Positions 22,241 to 35,042 of a stretch of 64,000 nucleotides of DNA are shown piece by piece. Each line of letters opens with the position of its first letter. The first letter of the stretch is position 1. A model generated the notes under the pieces. The model saw nothing but the letters and a program-made list of their open reading frames with translations. It had not been told where the DNA came from and did no database searches. The position numbers were made by a program, and so were the translations under genes. The stretch covers positions 4,221,001 through 4,285,000 of the forward strand of contig CP114499.1 of NCBI GenBank assembly GCA_027186245.1, read 5' to 3'. This stretch comes from Coriaria nepalensis. Its lineage: Eukaryota > Streptophyta > Magnoliopsida > Cucurbitales > Coriariaceae.

Positions 22241-25200
22241 AGAGAAACCTTTTTTTTTTTTAATAAACTCTTTTTTTTATTTTTATAAATACAGAAATAA
22301 ATAGAAAATCCTCCCTCAAAAGCCGAAGAAGAAAACTATATAAAATAAAGAAAAACTAAAGGACCTGAATATATATATATATATATATCTTGTATCTCAG
22401 GAGCATGTACTGTGCATTATTCCATCCAATAATATCACCCCACGTATCAGATTTCAGAAATAGCAGTCATTTAGGGCACAAAGAAAGGGTTAAAGACGTC
22501 ATTTTATCCTTATTCACAGCTCTCGAAAACAACGTGGTCATAAATGATTGGCGTGCTTCGCTTAATTGCGGTATTTTCGGTAATACGAACCAAGAGCTCC
22601 TTGTCATAATTTAACCCCGCACTATGGTCAAATTCTGTACAAATTCAACTTAAATTCACCCCACATGAAAAGCCATTCAACAGATGACTGATCCGGTGTG
22701 CTCGCACGTACAATAACATTCAATCAAGGACGTTGGAAAATATAATTCATTCAGACGAAGGGTAAAGATCGGTCACGTGAGCGGTCGTGGAGGCGGTGGT
22801 TGTGTAGGGTGAAAAGTTGTGGATCTTAGTCCCGTATTGAGAACCGGTTGGGAAGGTGGAAAGGTTAGAGGAAATACCGGTTAGGTAAGTGAAAGGAGAA
22901 AAGAGGGAACTGGGAGGAGCCGGTGAATTCGCGCGTGCAAAGAGCATGGATTAAAGTGGAGTGAAAGGAGGGCTGGCGTCCGCCAATGAGTATAGATTCG
23001 GATTTCGGACCCTCTGGATTTTATCGTACGGTAAACGGACTTCATGCACCTGTCTATTTTGGTTAATGTTTTTTTTTTTTTTTTTTTTGTAGTCGAATAA
23101 AGAGTGTCGAAATTTGAAAACCAAAAGAAGTAGGTACTATATACATAACAAATACTTTTTTCTCTTGCACTAAATTTAGTACATAAAAAAATTATCTAAG
23201 AAATTATTACAACATTTTGTTTTTTTATTTTTTATTTAAAAATAAAGATAAGAATAATTATTAATTTTGATTTTGAAAGTTTTGTTATAAAATTTGTTAT
23301 TTGAGGTGTTATAGAAATTATTTTTTTCTTTTATATATATATATATATTTTAAAAATATAAGGGTAATATTATTTTATAATTAATGTCAAATTTATAATG
23401 AAATGAGAGTATCTTATGAAATTTTGTTGTAAATTATAAAATAAAATTATTTTGTTAAATTTTGTTGCAAAATATGATACACTTGACATGTTGGATGAAC
23501 ACGTGGTGAAGTTAGGTGCCTAAACTAAATTTTATATTATACTAATTTTATGAGAAAATTTATAAAAACAAAAATTATCAAAAATATTGTTGTCAAACGC
23601 ATATTTGAATAATTATTAATTTATATTTAATATTATTTTTGTTTATGGAATAATGATATTTTGGAGAATTTTATTATAAATTATTATGTAATAATATTTT
23701 TAAAAGTTTGATTATAAAATTTGATGTTGATATATTATTAACTAAATGTGTTAAATTAATAATTCACTAAATTTATAAGATAATTTATATTATAAAGAAT
23801 TTATAAAATTTTATGCAATATATAAATTAATAATTTTATAATATATAGTATTTATAATTGACCTTCCTTATGTAATCTAACCATTGATTTTTTTTTTTTT
23901 TTCAAATTGATATCAACTTAGATATTAACTCTTTAACTTTTCTTACATGTTGCTTAAATTTGGAATTTACATTGTTAGAATTAAAACATAACGGACCTTC
24001 TTTCTATAATCTCTAATATTAACTTTAATTTAATTTTCTAAATGATCATAATATATTATAATTAATTAATTTATCAAAATTTATTATATACTTTCTCCCC
24101 TCTCCTTATAATATTTCACTTTGTAGAGCTACTTTTGAAATAAATTACCTTTTTAAATGGTTTGAAATAATAGTTGGAAAACAAAAGAAACAAATGTTAG
24201 TATTTAAATCATATTATATATATATATTATATAGTTAAAATCATATATTTACATATTGAAATAATACGTTTAAATGGAGCATGAGTCTATAAGCTTTAAG
24301 ATTTATACTTTTAAGTACTTATATATATATATATATATAGCATATATCAACTCTTTCGCAAGTGACAATCATACAAAACCTTTATATTCTTCTTGGGATG
24401 ATTTTTTTTCTCTCTCTCTTATCTACCGCCCCATCCTTTGTTGGAATATGACTTGAAAAAAAAAATAAAAGAAAAATAAAAAAAAAATAAAAAAAATAAT
24501 AAAGATGGTCGGCTTGATTGGCATCCTATTACTAGGACCGAGAGGTGGGCCAGGCTATTCATAACGGACACATGTCATACTCTTGTTGGGTTGGAGGTTT
24601 GTACGAGAACTGTTTTCCGTTTGATAGTAGAATTATTGAAAAAGATTGTTCATTTTCAGATTCGATTGTATGAGGTAAGAGAAGAAAAATTAATAGCATG
24701 TTTCACGACTGTCGACTGGGTTCGAAAGAAGGTAAATGATTTTTACCTTAAGAAAGTTTTTTGGTAAATAATTTTTATTTATTTATTTATTTATCTTGTT
24801 AAATGATTTTATTTTTTTAAATTATATATTTTTTTATTTAATTAATAAAAAATAATAATAATGACTTATATTTACACTTTCTCCTTCTTTTTTTTTTCTT
24901 TATCTTTTTTTCCTTTATTTTCTCAAAAAATATAGGTTGTATCTTTTAAATGAAAAAAAACGACCTAATTATCGCAATCAGGAAAAAAAATAGCTACCTT
25001 TATTCCTATTTATTCTCATTATTCCAATTTGCTAGATTATTTGTCGAAAAAAAAAAACTTATATTTTGGTTTTCTTTTTGTCAAAGCAAAAGAAGTTTCC
25101 CCGTTTCGAATCAAATATTAAATATTTCGGCATGACTAATTTAGATTAAAGTTATGAGCCGAAATCATGACTTTAATCTAGGATATAAATTATTTAATAT

Positions 25201-27250
25201 TTAATTATAAGTTTAATATTTAAAAGTTTAAAGTTTATATTTTAGATTCTCAATTTATATTTAGAATTTTAACTTTATATTTAGGTTTATAATTCTAAAT
25301 TTAATATTTAAATTTTATGATTATAGTTCAAAGTATAAGATTTAAAATATAAGTTTGAAATTTTAACTTTTGTTTTTTTTTTTTTGGAGGGAGTGGTAGT
25401 TACCTAAATATCCATTTTTTAAAATTTGGTTTAATTCTTAATTATGTCGAAAATAGTTTTCATTCCTAGAGGATGTGAACAAATGATTCGCTCATTTATT
25501 ATTTTAAAATATATGTCTTTTATAGAAATAAAATTAACTATTAATTTATGCGTGATATTTTATATATTATTGATGATAATTAAGATTTTATTTTCTTTTA
25601 TTTTAAAAAATACTCCTAAATTTGATTAAATATAAAATCAAAATTATTTATCATTAATTATTCAATATACAATCAAATAGATATAATAAAATTAATAATT
25701 TTATTCTTTATTCTTTCATTTTAATTCACATTAATCAAACCACCTTAATTTTGAGTAAGTTAAAGGTCCTTGAAATGAAACTACCCATGAATGGGTCCAG
25801 CTTCTCAAGAAGTGGGCTCCTTATTGTCCAAGACCCAAACAAATGGGCTGATCGAGTCAATGGGTCGTCTCTATCGATTTTCAAGAGGCCCACAAAATTT
25901 GCGGGAATTTTTAGAGGAGAAAAGGTCTTCACATTGCATTATGACTAGTTGACAAAATGGCGAGGAGAGCATCGAGGATCCTGTTTTAGAGTCATAGGTC
26001 AAGTAAACAAACTTGGGTCTACGAATGGGATTGACCAACAAATTTGGATAGGCCTATCGGCTATTAGTAGTAAACAAAGTCCAAATTAGTGGGACTTAGT
26101 GCAGATTATGAGGGACCCACCCATGATTTAGCAAGTTAAGCCAACATATGTACAAACTCACTCACGTGCAGTAAAACCCATTTCTATATATTATGGAATC
26201 TGATACACAATTTTAATACATTTTCTTCATTTTACTTTTATGCATATTTAATAATTATTATTATATAACCGTCTTATTCTATAGTTTTTGTTTCGTATTA
26301 TAACATTTATAACACAATTAAGTCACTTACAAACTCGTCCTACTAATAGAATCAGTTAAGATTATATCTATGGCCCAAAAGCATGCGACTCAAGTGGGCC
26401 TAATTCTTGGATAAGCCCATTTTCTTTCAAAGTGAAGATAAGGAAGGCCCAAATTTCTGCAGGATCAAAAGACACCTGCCATCTGTGAAGACAGATGATT
26501 GATCACATGAGCAGCAGTAATATCTCATTCATTACAAAATATTTAACTTACTCTCTCTCTCTCATCATCAGACTCATTACAGTTCTTTTCTTGATTCTTC
26601 AAACTTTTTCTTAATATGAATTTTAAATTTGATGGGTTAAACTTCAATTCTATATACTAATCTTAAATAATAATTATTTCTTTTTACTAAAAATAAATAT
26701 ACGTAAATTAAAAATATTATTATTTTATAACAATTTATAAGAGCGACCATGAATTTATTATTACCATCCAATTTATATTTTGTAATAAATAATATTAAAT
26801 ATTCATTTTTATTTTATTTCAGATATGGGTATGATAGGTAAATTAAAAATTAAAAAAAAATAATAATAAAAAAACTTAAATATTATAAAATATAAATAAT
26901 GGTGGAGATAAAAGCTACTTTATAGATATTTATTTATATGATTCATTATGTTGCATGAAACGCACGAACACTTTGAACAGTATGTATCTGGTTTTCTTTT
27001 GAGGAAAAAAGACACAAAAAAAAGAGAATCTTTTATGCTTTCTTTTAAACACTTTTCCTTGTCGTTAACTCATCTTATTTGACCTTTGTTGTCACTGGTG
27101 AAAAGGCAGAGCATGTTTAGATATTTAATTAAGTACTTTGTAATAATGTAATTTCAACTTTGTAATCAAATGTGTTTAAGTGCAGCAGATCTATTACACA
27201 AGAAATAGATTAGATAGATAAAAGAAGGAATAAATTTGGGAATTTTAATC
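22241..27250. other. Gene-poor AT-rich region
   Basis: Five kilobases without a supportable gene. Contains AT microsatellites (22370-22388, 23335-23349, 24322-24340), T and A runs, and two less AT-rich patches (22430-23050 and 25740-26160). A 66-codon serine/threonine-rich minus-strand frame at 22947-22747 has no recognisable domain. No transposon ends could be defined, though the AT-rich 23100-25700 part looks like old, eroded repeat DNA. Confidence 0.5.
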
Positions 27251-28311
27251 ATTGTACCTTTTTTTACGATGGCTTTTTAGCTAGCTGACTGCAACTTGTG
27301 AATTCAGACTGTACTTTGCTTATCCTCTTCCTCTTTTTCTTTTTCTTCTTCTCCTCCTTCATCTTCTTCTCTTTCTCTGGTTCATCTGGAACTATTTTTC
27401 TTCTTCTTTCCATTTTCCCATCACAAACTTGAACTTTCCTTTTAAGAATCAAGATCCCAACTTACCCACAATTCTCTTCTTCTTTCTCACTGCTTACCTA
27501 GGCTGCATTTTGCACTTTCTTCTTAATTTCCAGCTGATTTCTTAATACTCCCATTTTGGTAACTGCGTTTCTCCTTCTTCGCCATTTTTCCAGCCCCATA
27601 TCACTTTCAGGAAGCTGGTTCCAATCTGGAGCTGCAAGCTTTTGGAAAAGGAAGAAGCTTTTTCTACCAGGTATTTTGTTTTTTTCACAGAAAAACTAAA
27701 AGATATTCCAATTTTCTTCCTAAAATGCATGCACAATGAATTTCAACGGGTCTTGCCTTTTTGAATCCTACATAGTGATCTTTATGCATGGTCCATGAGC
27801 CAAAATGTGCATCTCAGTTGTCTAATTTTTTGGGACCCATCTTTCCACATGTTTCAAAATAAAAAACCCTATTTTTCCTATCTGCTCCCAAACAGAAGAA
27901 AGAAAGAAAAAAAAGTATCCCTTTTTCTTTTTCTTGCTTTTTTAGAGGTAGTATATACTTATCAAACTTTCCTGTTGTTTTGAAGCATATGCGTTTCTAT
28001 TCATCGAAGCATATGCGTTTCTATTCATCTAAACATATGGTCAAACTTCTTACCTCCATTTTGATGCTCAATATTTGATATTCTCAGGGGGGGGAGGGGC
28101 GGCCTTAAAGACAAGCATGGACTACTATACCTGAAGTTAGTCATGGCTGCTTATGCCGGCAGCTTCTTCATTTTCCAAGTCTTAAAACTATCATTTTAAC
28201 ATTATACATCAGGTACCAAACTCTTTGAATTTCAGAAACCCCCATTTAAGAATTGCAACTGTATTATATTATTCGAATTAACATTATACATCTTTAGGCA
28301 TATTCAAAATT
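27251..28311 (+). promoter_or_regulatory. CT-rich leader/promoter of the lectin receptor-kinase gene
   Basis: Strongly pyrimidine-rich on the plus strand at 27300-27540, typical of plant 5' untranslated regions. A perfect 24-bp tandem duplication (27982-28005 and 28006-28029, unit starting gaagcatatgcg) lies about 280 bp before the start codon. No upstream coding exon is needed, because the downstream frame begins with its own signal peptide. Confidence 0.4.
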
Positions 28312-30627
28312 ATGCCTGAGCAGGTGATATATCTCTGCAAGTCAGCTTTCTTCCTATGTATCTACACTCAATTTCTGCTACATTCTCTCGCCCTTTCACA
28401 AATTCTGTTAGGGTCTAAACTTTCCGTTGATGAGAATAACTCCTGGCTCTCCTCCAACAGTGATTTCGCAATTCGATTCTTTAACCGCTTTGACCTGCCT
28501 AGCCAATACAGTATTGGAATAAGGTTCAATTCCAAATCTATTCCTGAAGAAAAACAAACCGTGATCTGGGTTGCCGGCGCTGATGTGAGCGTCGGTAAGA
28601 ATTCTTATTTCGAACTCAACAAAAATGGGGAACTGGTTTTATTCGATGTCTCTAAAGGTGTCCCCGTTTGGACCAGTAAAACAAGCCAATTGTCAGTTTT
28701 TTCAGCTTCTCTTCAAGATAATGGAAATCTAGTTCTGGTCAATGAAAACAAGGATGTTGTCTGGCAGAGTTTCGACACGCCTTCTGACACGCTTCTTCCT
28801 GGACAGAACTTAACTGTTTATAAAACACTTCGAGCTACCAGCAAAAGTATGGTTTCTAGTTACTACACTCTTTTCGTGAATGATTCTGGCCAGTTACAAT
28901 TAAGGTGGGAAAGTGATGTTATTTATTGGTCAAGTGGGAGTTTTTTTCCAGGTTCAAATCTTACTGCTTTGCTCACTTCCGATGGAGCCTTACAACTTCT
29001 AGACCAAGGGTTCAAAGCCGTTTGGTCAATTTATGGAGAAGATCATAATGAGCACGAAATAAGGTTCAGATTTTTAAGGCTTGATTTTGATGGAAATCTT
29101 AGGTTATACTCATGGATCCAAGATTCACTTTCATGGAGGTCTGTCTGGAGAGCTGTTGAGAATCCATGCAATGTCTTCGCCACTTGTGGGCAAAATGGTA
29201 TTTGTGCTTTAAACCAATCTGGTTCATCATATTGTGATTGCCCATTTCAGCCTGTTACAGAGTCTAATTCAAGATGCTTGGCTCCATATCAGAAAGACTG
29301 CAAATCGGATTCAAATATGCTAAGGTATGAGCACACTTATCTATATGGAATATACCCTCCTAATGATCCAGTTTTTGAAACAAGTTTACAAGAATGTCAA
29401 GACTTATGCTTAACTAAACCTCTTTGTACGGCTTCAACCTATACAAATGACGGAACTAGACGTTGTTTTATTAAGGAAACTCCTTATATCACTGGTTATT
29501 TTGACCCATCTCAAAATTCGGTTTCTTTTGTGAAAAAATGTTCTGACCCTTTAGCCGTTGATCCGAAATCCAATCACCTAGTATCAACCCCAACAAAATC
29601 TCAAACCAAGGAGGACGAGTCGTATGGGGTCTGCTTTCCTTGTCTGTTTGGAGCTTCTTTAGGCACTCTTCTTATCTTCATTATTTTTCAGTTTGGAGTT
29701 GGGTTTTTCATCTATAGAAGAAGAAAATCTATTAGAAAGAAAGCTCTATTAGCTTACACGGGTCCAAACTCCAAGGGTTTGATCATGTTATCCTTCTCCG
29801 AATTAGAGATTCTTACAGAACATTTCAAGCATCAAATCGGGTCAAATATGTTCAAAGGCATGCTTCAAAATAACCACCCTGTTCTAGTTAAAGACCTGAA
29901 AGTAACACTAGAAGAGAGGAAATTTCGTGGTATAGTTTCGAAAATCGGAACTATTCATCATAGAAACCTCGTAAAACTAGAAGGGTACTGTTGTGAATCG
30001 TCTCACAGATTTGTTATATTCGAGCTTGTGAAGAATGGTTCAATGGAGAAACACTTACAAGACCCAAAACTGTGCAAGAGGCTCACTTGGAAAAGAAGGA
30101 TGGAAATATGCATAAGTGTGGCACGAGCCATTTGCTACTTGCATAATGAGTGTAGAGAGTTTGTAAACCATGGAAACTTGAAATTAGAAAATGTGGTCTT
30201 GGATGAAAATTTGGAGGCTAAAGTGATCGAGTTTGGGCTTGGGAGTTTATACGGCGAATCAGACTCTTTTTCTTCTTTGGCCGAGAAGGATGTGGAGGAT
30301 TTCGGTAAGGTGGTATTGATGGTAATTACAGGGTGTTTGGAAACAGGGGATTTCTGTGAATGGGCTTATAAGGAATGGAAGGAGGGTTGGGCCGAGAATG
30401 TGGTGGATAAGAGAATTATTGAAGGCGGGTTTGATTCGAATGAGCTCGAGAGAGCGTTGAGAATTGCATTCTGGTGCGTACAAGTTGATGATCGGTTGAA
30501 ACCGTCTATGGGCGAGGTGGTTAAGGTATTGGAAGGGGTTTTAAATGTGGACCCACCGCCTCTGCCTTTTGCTTGTCGGATATCGGTGGAGGAGGAAGAG
30601 CAAGAGGTTGAGGAATTGGAAGCATAG
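28312..30627 (+). CDS. G-type lectin S-receptor-like kinase, SD3-1-like (pseudokinase)
   Basis: A 771-residue intronless membrane receptor. Order: signal peptide (about 1-29), bulb-type mannose-binding lectin domain (about 40-170, with NGELVLFD, NGNLVL and VWQSFDTPSDTLLPGQ), EGF-like cysteines (286-322), PAN/apple domain (about 330-410), transmembrane helix (446-468, followed by RRRKSIRKK), and a kinase-like domain (about 505-745). The catalytic core is degenerate: the Gly-loop is absent, the HRD site reads VNHGNLKLENV (no catalytic Asp, near 618-628) and DFG is EFG (640-642), while the presumed ATP-Lys (VLVKDLK) remains. This architecture and the atypical kinase fit Arabidopsis SD3-1 (At2g41890-like). 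It probably signals by scaffolding rather than phosphorylation. The frame is intact, so loss of catalysis is a family trait and not decay. Confidence 0.93.
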   Translation: MPEQVIYLCKSAFFLCIYTQFLLHSLALSQILLGSKLSVDENNSWLSSNSDFAIRFFNRFDLPSQYSIGIRFNSKSIPEEKQTVIWVAGADVSVGKNSYFELNKNGELVLFDVSKGVPVWTSKTSQLSVFSASLQDNGNLVLVNENKDVVWQSFDTPSDTLLPGQNLTVYKTLRATSKSMVSSYYTLFVNDSGQLQLRWESDVIYWSSGSFFPGSNLTALLTSDGALQLLDQGFKAVWSIYGEDHNEHEIRFRFLRLDFDGNLRLYSWIQDSLSWRSVWRAVENPCNVFATCGQNGICALNQSGSSYCDCPFQPVTESNSRCLAPYQKDCKSDSNMLRYEHTYLYGIYPPNDPVFETSLQECQDLCLTKPLCTASTYTNDGTRRCFIKETPYITGYFDPSQNSVSFVKKCSDPLAVDPKSNHLVSTPTKSQTKEDESYGVCFPCLFGASLGTLLIFIIFQFGVGFFIYRRRKSIRKKALLAYTGPNSKGLIMLSFSELEILTEHFKHQIGSNMFKGMLQNNHPVLVKDLKVTLEERKFRGIVSKIGTIHHRNLVKLEGYCCESSHRFVIFELVKNGSMEKHLQDPKLCKRLTWKRRMEICISVARAICYLHNECREFVNHGNLKLENVVLDENLEAKVIEFGLGSLYGESDSFSSLAEKDVEDFGKVVLMVITGCLETGDFCEWAYKEWKEGWAENVVDKRIIEGGFDSNELERALRIAFWCVQVDDRLKPSMGEVVKVLEGVLNVDPPPLPFACRISVEEEEQEVEELEA

Positions 30628-30732
30628 AGTCATGGTGAATTTGTTTGTTTGTTGGAATTTTTTGTCTGGTTTCTGAGTTTCTAATTTATGCATGGTAGGG
30701 AATTAACATGTGATAGGAAATGACCAGGTAGA

Positions 30733-30874
30733 GGCATCAGGCATCAGGCATCAGGCATCAGGCATCAGAGAAAGGATAATTGTTGTATTTTGTTTGTTCT
30801 TAATGAATCAATCAGGCATCAGGCTAGCACAGAGAAAGGATAATTGTTGTATTTTGTTTGTTCTTAATGAATCA
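30733..30874. repeat. Nested repeats in the 3' flank of the SD3-1-like gene
   Basis: Five perfect GGCATCA heptamers (30733-30767) run into a 45-bp sequence that is repeated perfectly 64 bp later (30766-30810 and 30830-30874, starting cagagaaaggataattg). A further GGCATCA-like piece sits between the copies. Perfect identity implies recent expansion. Confidence 0.92.
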
Positions 30875-31374
30875 TTTAGATCAGCCCAACTTGTTCTATA
30901 CCCAATGTCTCCTCGCAGGGTTCTACGTTGGCCCATATCTAAGGCCTGTAAGGGCCCAATGAAAATGCCCGGCTCAATAAATCTTAAACCATTGCTAGAA
31001 TAGTTTAGGGCGACGTCATACCCAAGTCAAAGTCTATCGGTATTTGGTTACCTTCGTACAAGGCAAGCAAGACGCAACCCTAGAGTTATAAATCTCTCTT
31101 TGGATGCGGACTGCGAGATTAGTTTATTTGAAGTTCTAACAAGTAACAACAACCGTGGATTTGACTGAGACATCATTTAGAAAATGGATAGATGCATATA
31201 ATAAAATAATTATTTAAAATTTTATTTGTATTATATTTTAGTACGTATAATTTTTTTCTTAACTAATTATATCATATATAATCTATTTTATAAAAAATAT
31301 AACAAATCTCATAAATATTAAATCAAAGTTTAGGAAAAGATAATACCTATTTTAATTTATAAAAATCTTCTTGA
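30875..31374. other. Spacer, no gene seen
   Basis: AT-rich spacer between the repeat block and an LTR-like sequence. A patch at 30900-31140 is less AT-rich but has no coding signature. Confidence 0.4.
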
Positions 31375-32350
31375 ATAAGATAAGGAGGCTCTCATGTGTT
31401 CGCCCTCTAACCGCTATCCATACGATTCATTTCGTCCGGTTAAGTTTCTTATTTAAGACTTCAACTCATGAGATAATAAGTTTTATGACTAATTAACTTT
31501 AAACTTCAAGTTAAGGTTGACTTCTAACAAAATGTCAAAATCATCCAGAAGATGAGAAGTATTATCTTTCGAAATAACATGTTTGTGACCATTGTATATT
31601 TACAGTAACAATCATTCTATCTTGCCAATATCTTGATTCGTCCTAAAGTATAATTTAATTGTTCAACCCTTATAGACAAATCATTTCGACCATCATACCT
31701 TTATTGATCATCAATAATTGATTTACATAAGCTCCTTTCAAACTATATTATTTTACAAAGATTCATTATTCAATAAAGTATATAATCCATAGGATCTTAT
31801 TCCAAATACGGAAGCGATAAATTTCCTCTTGACCTCTCATAATCCTTCTAGCATAATACTTTATACTCAACGGTTCACCCCCGTGTTCACCTATGATTAA
31901 GGCTAACATGAATGATGTCAAAGTATGAAGTCTATTACTCAAGAAAATCATGGTGTCTTAGGTCGGAAGATCACATGTAAAATAGTTATTAGATAATTCT
32001 CATTAATAGTCAGTATTAATTACTATTGAGAATTATATAAGTGTTACATTCAATACCAGTAGTCTCTACAAAGCGCCCATGCAATTAACATTATGTTCTA
32101 CTAACACCACTAGCTGTGACCTTGGCCACTTTAACAATGAGGGGATGAACTGCATAATTGTCTATCCGGATTAATAAATATCTATTTTCGAGATCTTATG
32201 ACAATGAACAGTTTGTATCTTAAGAGCTTTTAGCGACCCGAGTCTCTATTAGCATGATCTCTATCATGATCTCCAGATCGCACAACTCAAGATGTTAGAT
32301 TTTATCATGATATATATATATATATATAATATATAATATTAATTCCAACA
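31375..32350 (-). mobile_element. LTR fragment, minus orientation
   Basis: Read on the minus strand it begins TGTTGGAATTAATAT at 32350, the start typical of plant Copia LTRs. Internal stretches (around 31480-31560) resemble part of the sequence at 53930-54020, which precedes another TGTTGGAAT end. No coding region or second LTR was found nearby, so it is a solo or truncated LTR. The far end (about 31375 or further left) is uncertain. Confidence 0.5.
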
Positions 32351-33126
32351 AAATCAATAAACATGATAAATATGAACTGACTTTCATTAATATTTTGCTA
32401 ATATTTAAATAAAAATAATATCATATAAAAGATTTTTCTAATTGGATAAAAAATTATTGACTTGACGGACATACACTTTCACTCTCATCAGTGGTCAAAT
32501 CTCATTAATAGGGAAGGAGAAAAATAATTGGGGGAGAGGAGGCGAATTTAAAAATAGATTTGAAAAAAATGTGTAAAACGGTCAATTTAGTTAGTAATGA
32601 GGGAAAATAAAGAAGGGAAATAATCAAGGGAGGGGAAGGCAAATTTAAAAAATAGACTTTTTTGTGAAAATGTGTTCAACGGTCAATTTAATTGACCATT
32701 CAACACATTTACTGCTATGGTTTATGAGGCATTCCCATGCAAACCTAGCCCATGCTAAAAATGGGCTCGAGCCACCTAAATCATGTTTGGGCTAGTGTAT
32801 GTGCCCATAAGCTCGCTATAACATGCCCGTGCGTAATGAGCAAAACTAAACTGAAACCAACTGAAATTGAAAATGCAATTGAATCAGATTTTCACCGATT
32901 TAACTGAATAAACCGATTGTAACCAAACTGGTATTAGACCGGCTGATTTCAATTGAAATCGGTTTGTTTTTTTGGATTTTTCAATTTTGTTGTCATTTTT
33001 TTCTTTTCCATTTTTACTTAATTGTATCATGATATATATAATTGATGAACGTATATATTATTTAATAATTTATTTTAGAATTACCTTCAATTAATATTAT
33101 ATTTGATGAAAATTTGACATTATAAT
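32351..33126. other. Intergenic DNA with transposon-like subterminal words
   Basis: No gene. A duplicated sequence occurs at about 32500-32690 (two similar copies of gggga..ggcaaattta and gtcaatttag/aattga words). The part at 32850-32970 is rich in accgatt/aaccgg words, as in the subterminal regions of some DNA transposons. No ends were defined. Confidence 0.35.
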
Positions 33127-35028
33127 TGTTGGGAATGGTGCCCTGAAAGCATGTAATAAATATTGTTTTAATGAAATTAATAAAAGTGACATTTTTCTAT
33201 ATAATTGTTATGAATATATTATTATCGAATAATATGAATAAATATCATAAAATTTCAAATTTATTTATGTGACTATAATCGTGTATTAGTACGAGAGGAT
33301 TAAGATTATAGATAATGAATTAAATTGTCTGCAACATATTAAAATATGAAATCTTTAATATAGTGGTTGCTAGTACGGTCTACTAGCATTATGAATGCAT
33401 GTGTCTAGATTCAGATCATTGATATATATATACATCGTAGTAGATGTGCTTTATATAATTGGATTATATAGAACATGCATCGATATGAATTAATTCTTTA
33501 TTAAAATATCGTTTACCATAAAGAATAAAATTCATATCAAACGATGATTATATGAAGATCAATCTGGATCATGAATAGTTATGAACTTCTATTTATGTCA
33601 ACTTGATCTTTTGATTCACTTGTCATAGTTTGTTTGGATAATCAGGCTAAAGACTTTTATTTTGATGATTCATTGGGATAAGTGGCTAGGAACATGATTT
33701 ACAGATATGAAATCCAAACCTTCTTAATAGAAGATTGTATATTAGTTCCCTTAAGGGTTAATTCTGAAATTGAATGGTTTTGAGCTCAAATTTATAATTA
33801 AGTTATAAATTGACGGTTCACTAGTGAATTAATGGTACTTAAAGATAAATAGATAATTAAAATGGTAAAATGGTAATTTTAACCAATTCTAATTACGAAT
33901 CAATTTTTGGAAGATTGACTGCATGAAATGATTATATCAATGCACTATTAGAGATTACTTAGTAAATAAGTTATATAATTTCAAGAGTGCAATCCCATAT
34001 TTTTAATGGAATAATATTGGGATTAATAAATTAGATTTATTAGATTAAAAAGTTTGATCAATAATCTAATTTATTGGAGCTTGAAATTATAGGTTCATGG
34101 TCCCTAAGTCGTCTCTATAAAACATTATATAGAGTAAGAATGACAAAAGTTGAAAATGACTTATTTGCAAGAAAATAGTTTTATGGGGCAAATTCATAAT
34201 TATGAGATAATTGATATTAATTAATTAAAATATGTATTTAAATGTGAAATTCCGAATTAATAAATTAAATATTAATATATTTTATTTTGAATTGAATATA
34301 TTTTATATAATATTAAATTGATATAAGATATTGATTTAATATTAAAATTAAGAAAAGTCAAATTTAGATTAGTTTAATAAACTAATTTTAAATTTAAATA
34401 AGGTTTGAAATATATGAGATTGTATTTTAAATAAGATTTAAATTGGTTTGACTAAATTAAACATATCATCAAAAGATGATATGATTTAAAATAAATAGTA
34501 TTTTATTTTAAATTAGATTTTATTTTATCAAATATATCATTAAAAGAATGATATGATTTTAAGTAGATTAAAACTCTATTTTAAATAGGATTTAAAAAGA
34601 TGTAATAATATCAAAGATATCATTTGATAATCATCTTTGAATTATTAATTCAATTAATTTAAAGAGTTTAAATTAATCAAAATTCCTTATGGAGTTTTAT
34701 AAGTACATCTCATTCTAATTAAATTGGAGATTTTTTTTTTTCAAGTGGTTTTTTTCGGTACAGAATTTTCTCAGAGAAAAATAGAAAGAAAACCTTATCA
34801 TCTCTATGTGCTCACACACATGTTATTGTGTTGAGGATCGACTTGCAAGATCATGGTGTGAGTCTCGACGATCGATTCGCGTAAGACAAATGTATGACCT
34901 CTTCGTATAGATGTAGATTAATTTATATGTATATAAAGGATCGCAAAAATGTTTTTAGAAAATTTTTGTTATACACTAGGACAATTGTTCGCTACCGGTG
35001 CATGGTTGTGAATCGCCGATTTCTAGCA
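33127..35028 (+). mobile_element. 5' LTR of a truncated Copia retrotransposon
   Basis: Begins TGTTGGGAATGGTGCCC at 33127 and ends ...TTTCTAGCA at 35028, two bases before a canonical primer-binding site TGGTATCAGAGC (35031-35042, complementary to initiator tRNA-Met). The 1.9-kb length is long for Copia. It is AT-rich and has no frame. A CTCACACACATG-rich patch near 34800-34870 may be the R/U5 region. No 3' LTR was found in the window. Confidence 0.75.
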
Positions 35029-35042
35029 ATTGGTATCAGAGC

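Noticed and set aside
22747..22947. 66-codon Ser/Thr-rich frame on the minus strand
   Set aside because: No domain, no promoter or splice context, and no sign of conservation by eye.
27264..27736. Lys-rich minus-strand frames upstream of the lectin receptor gene
   Set aside because: They are the complement of the pyrimidine-rich leader; no domain.
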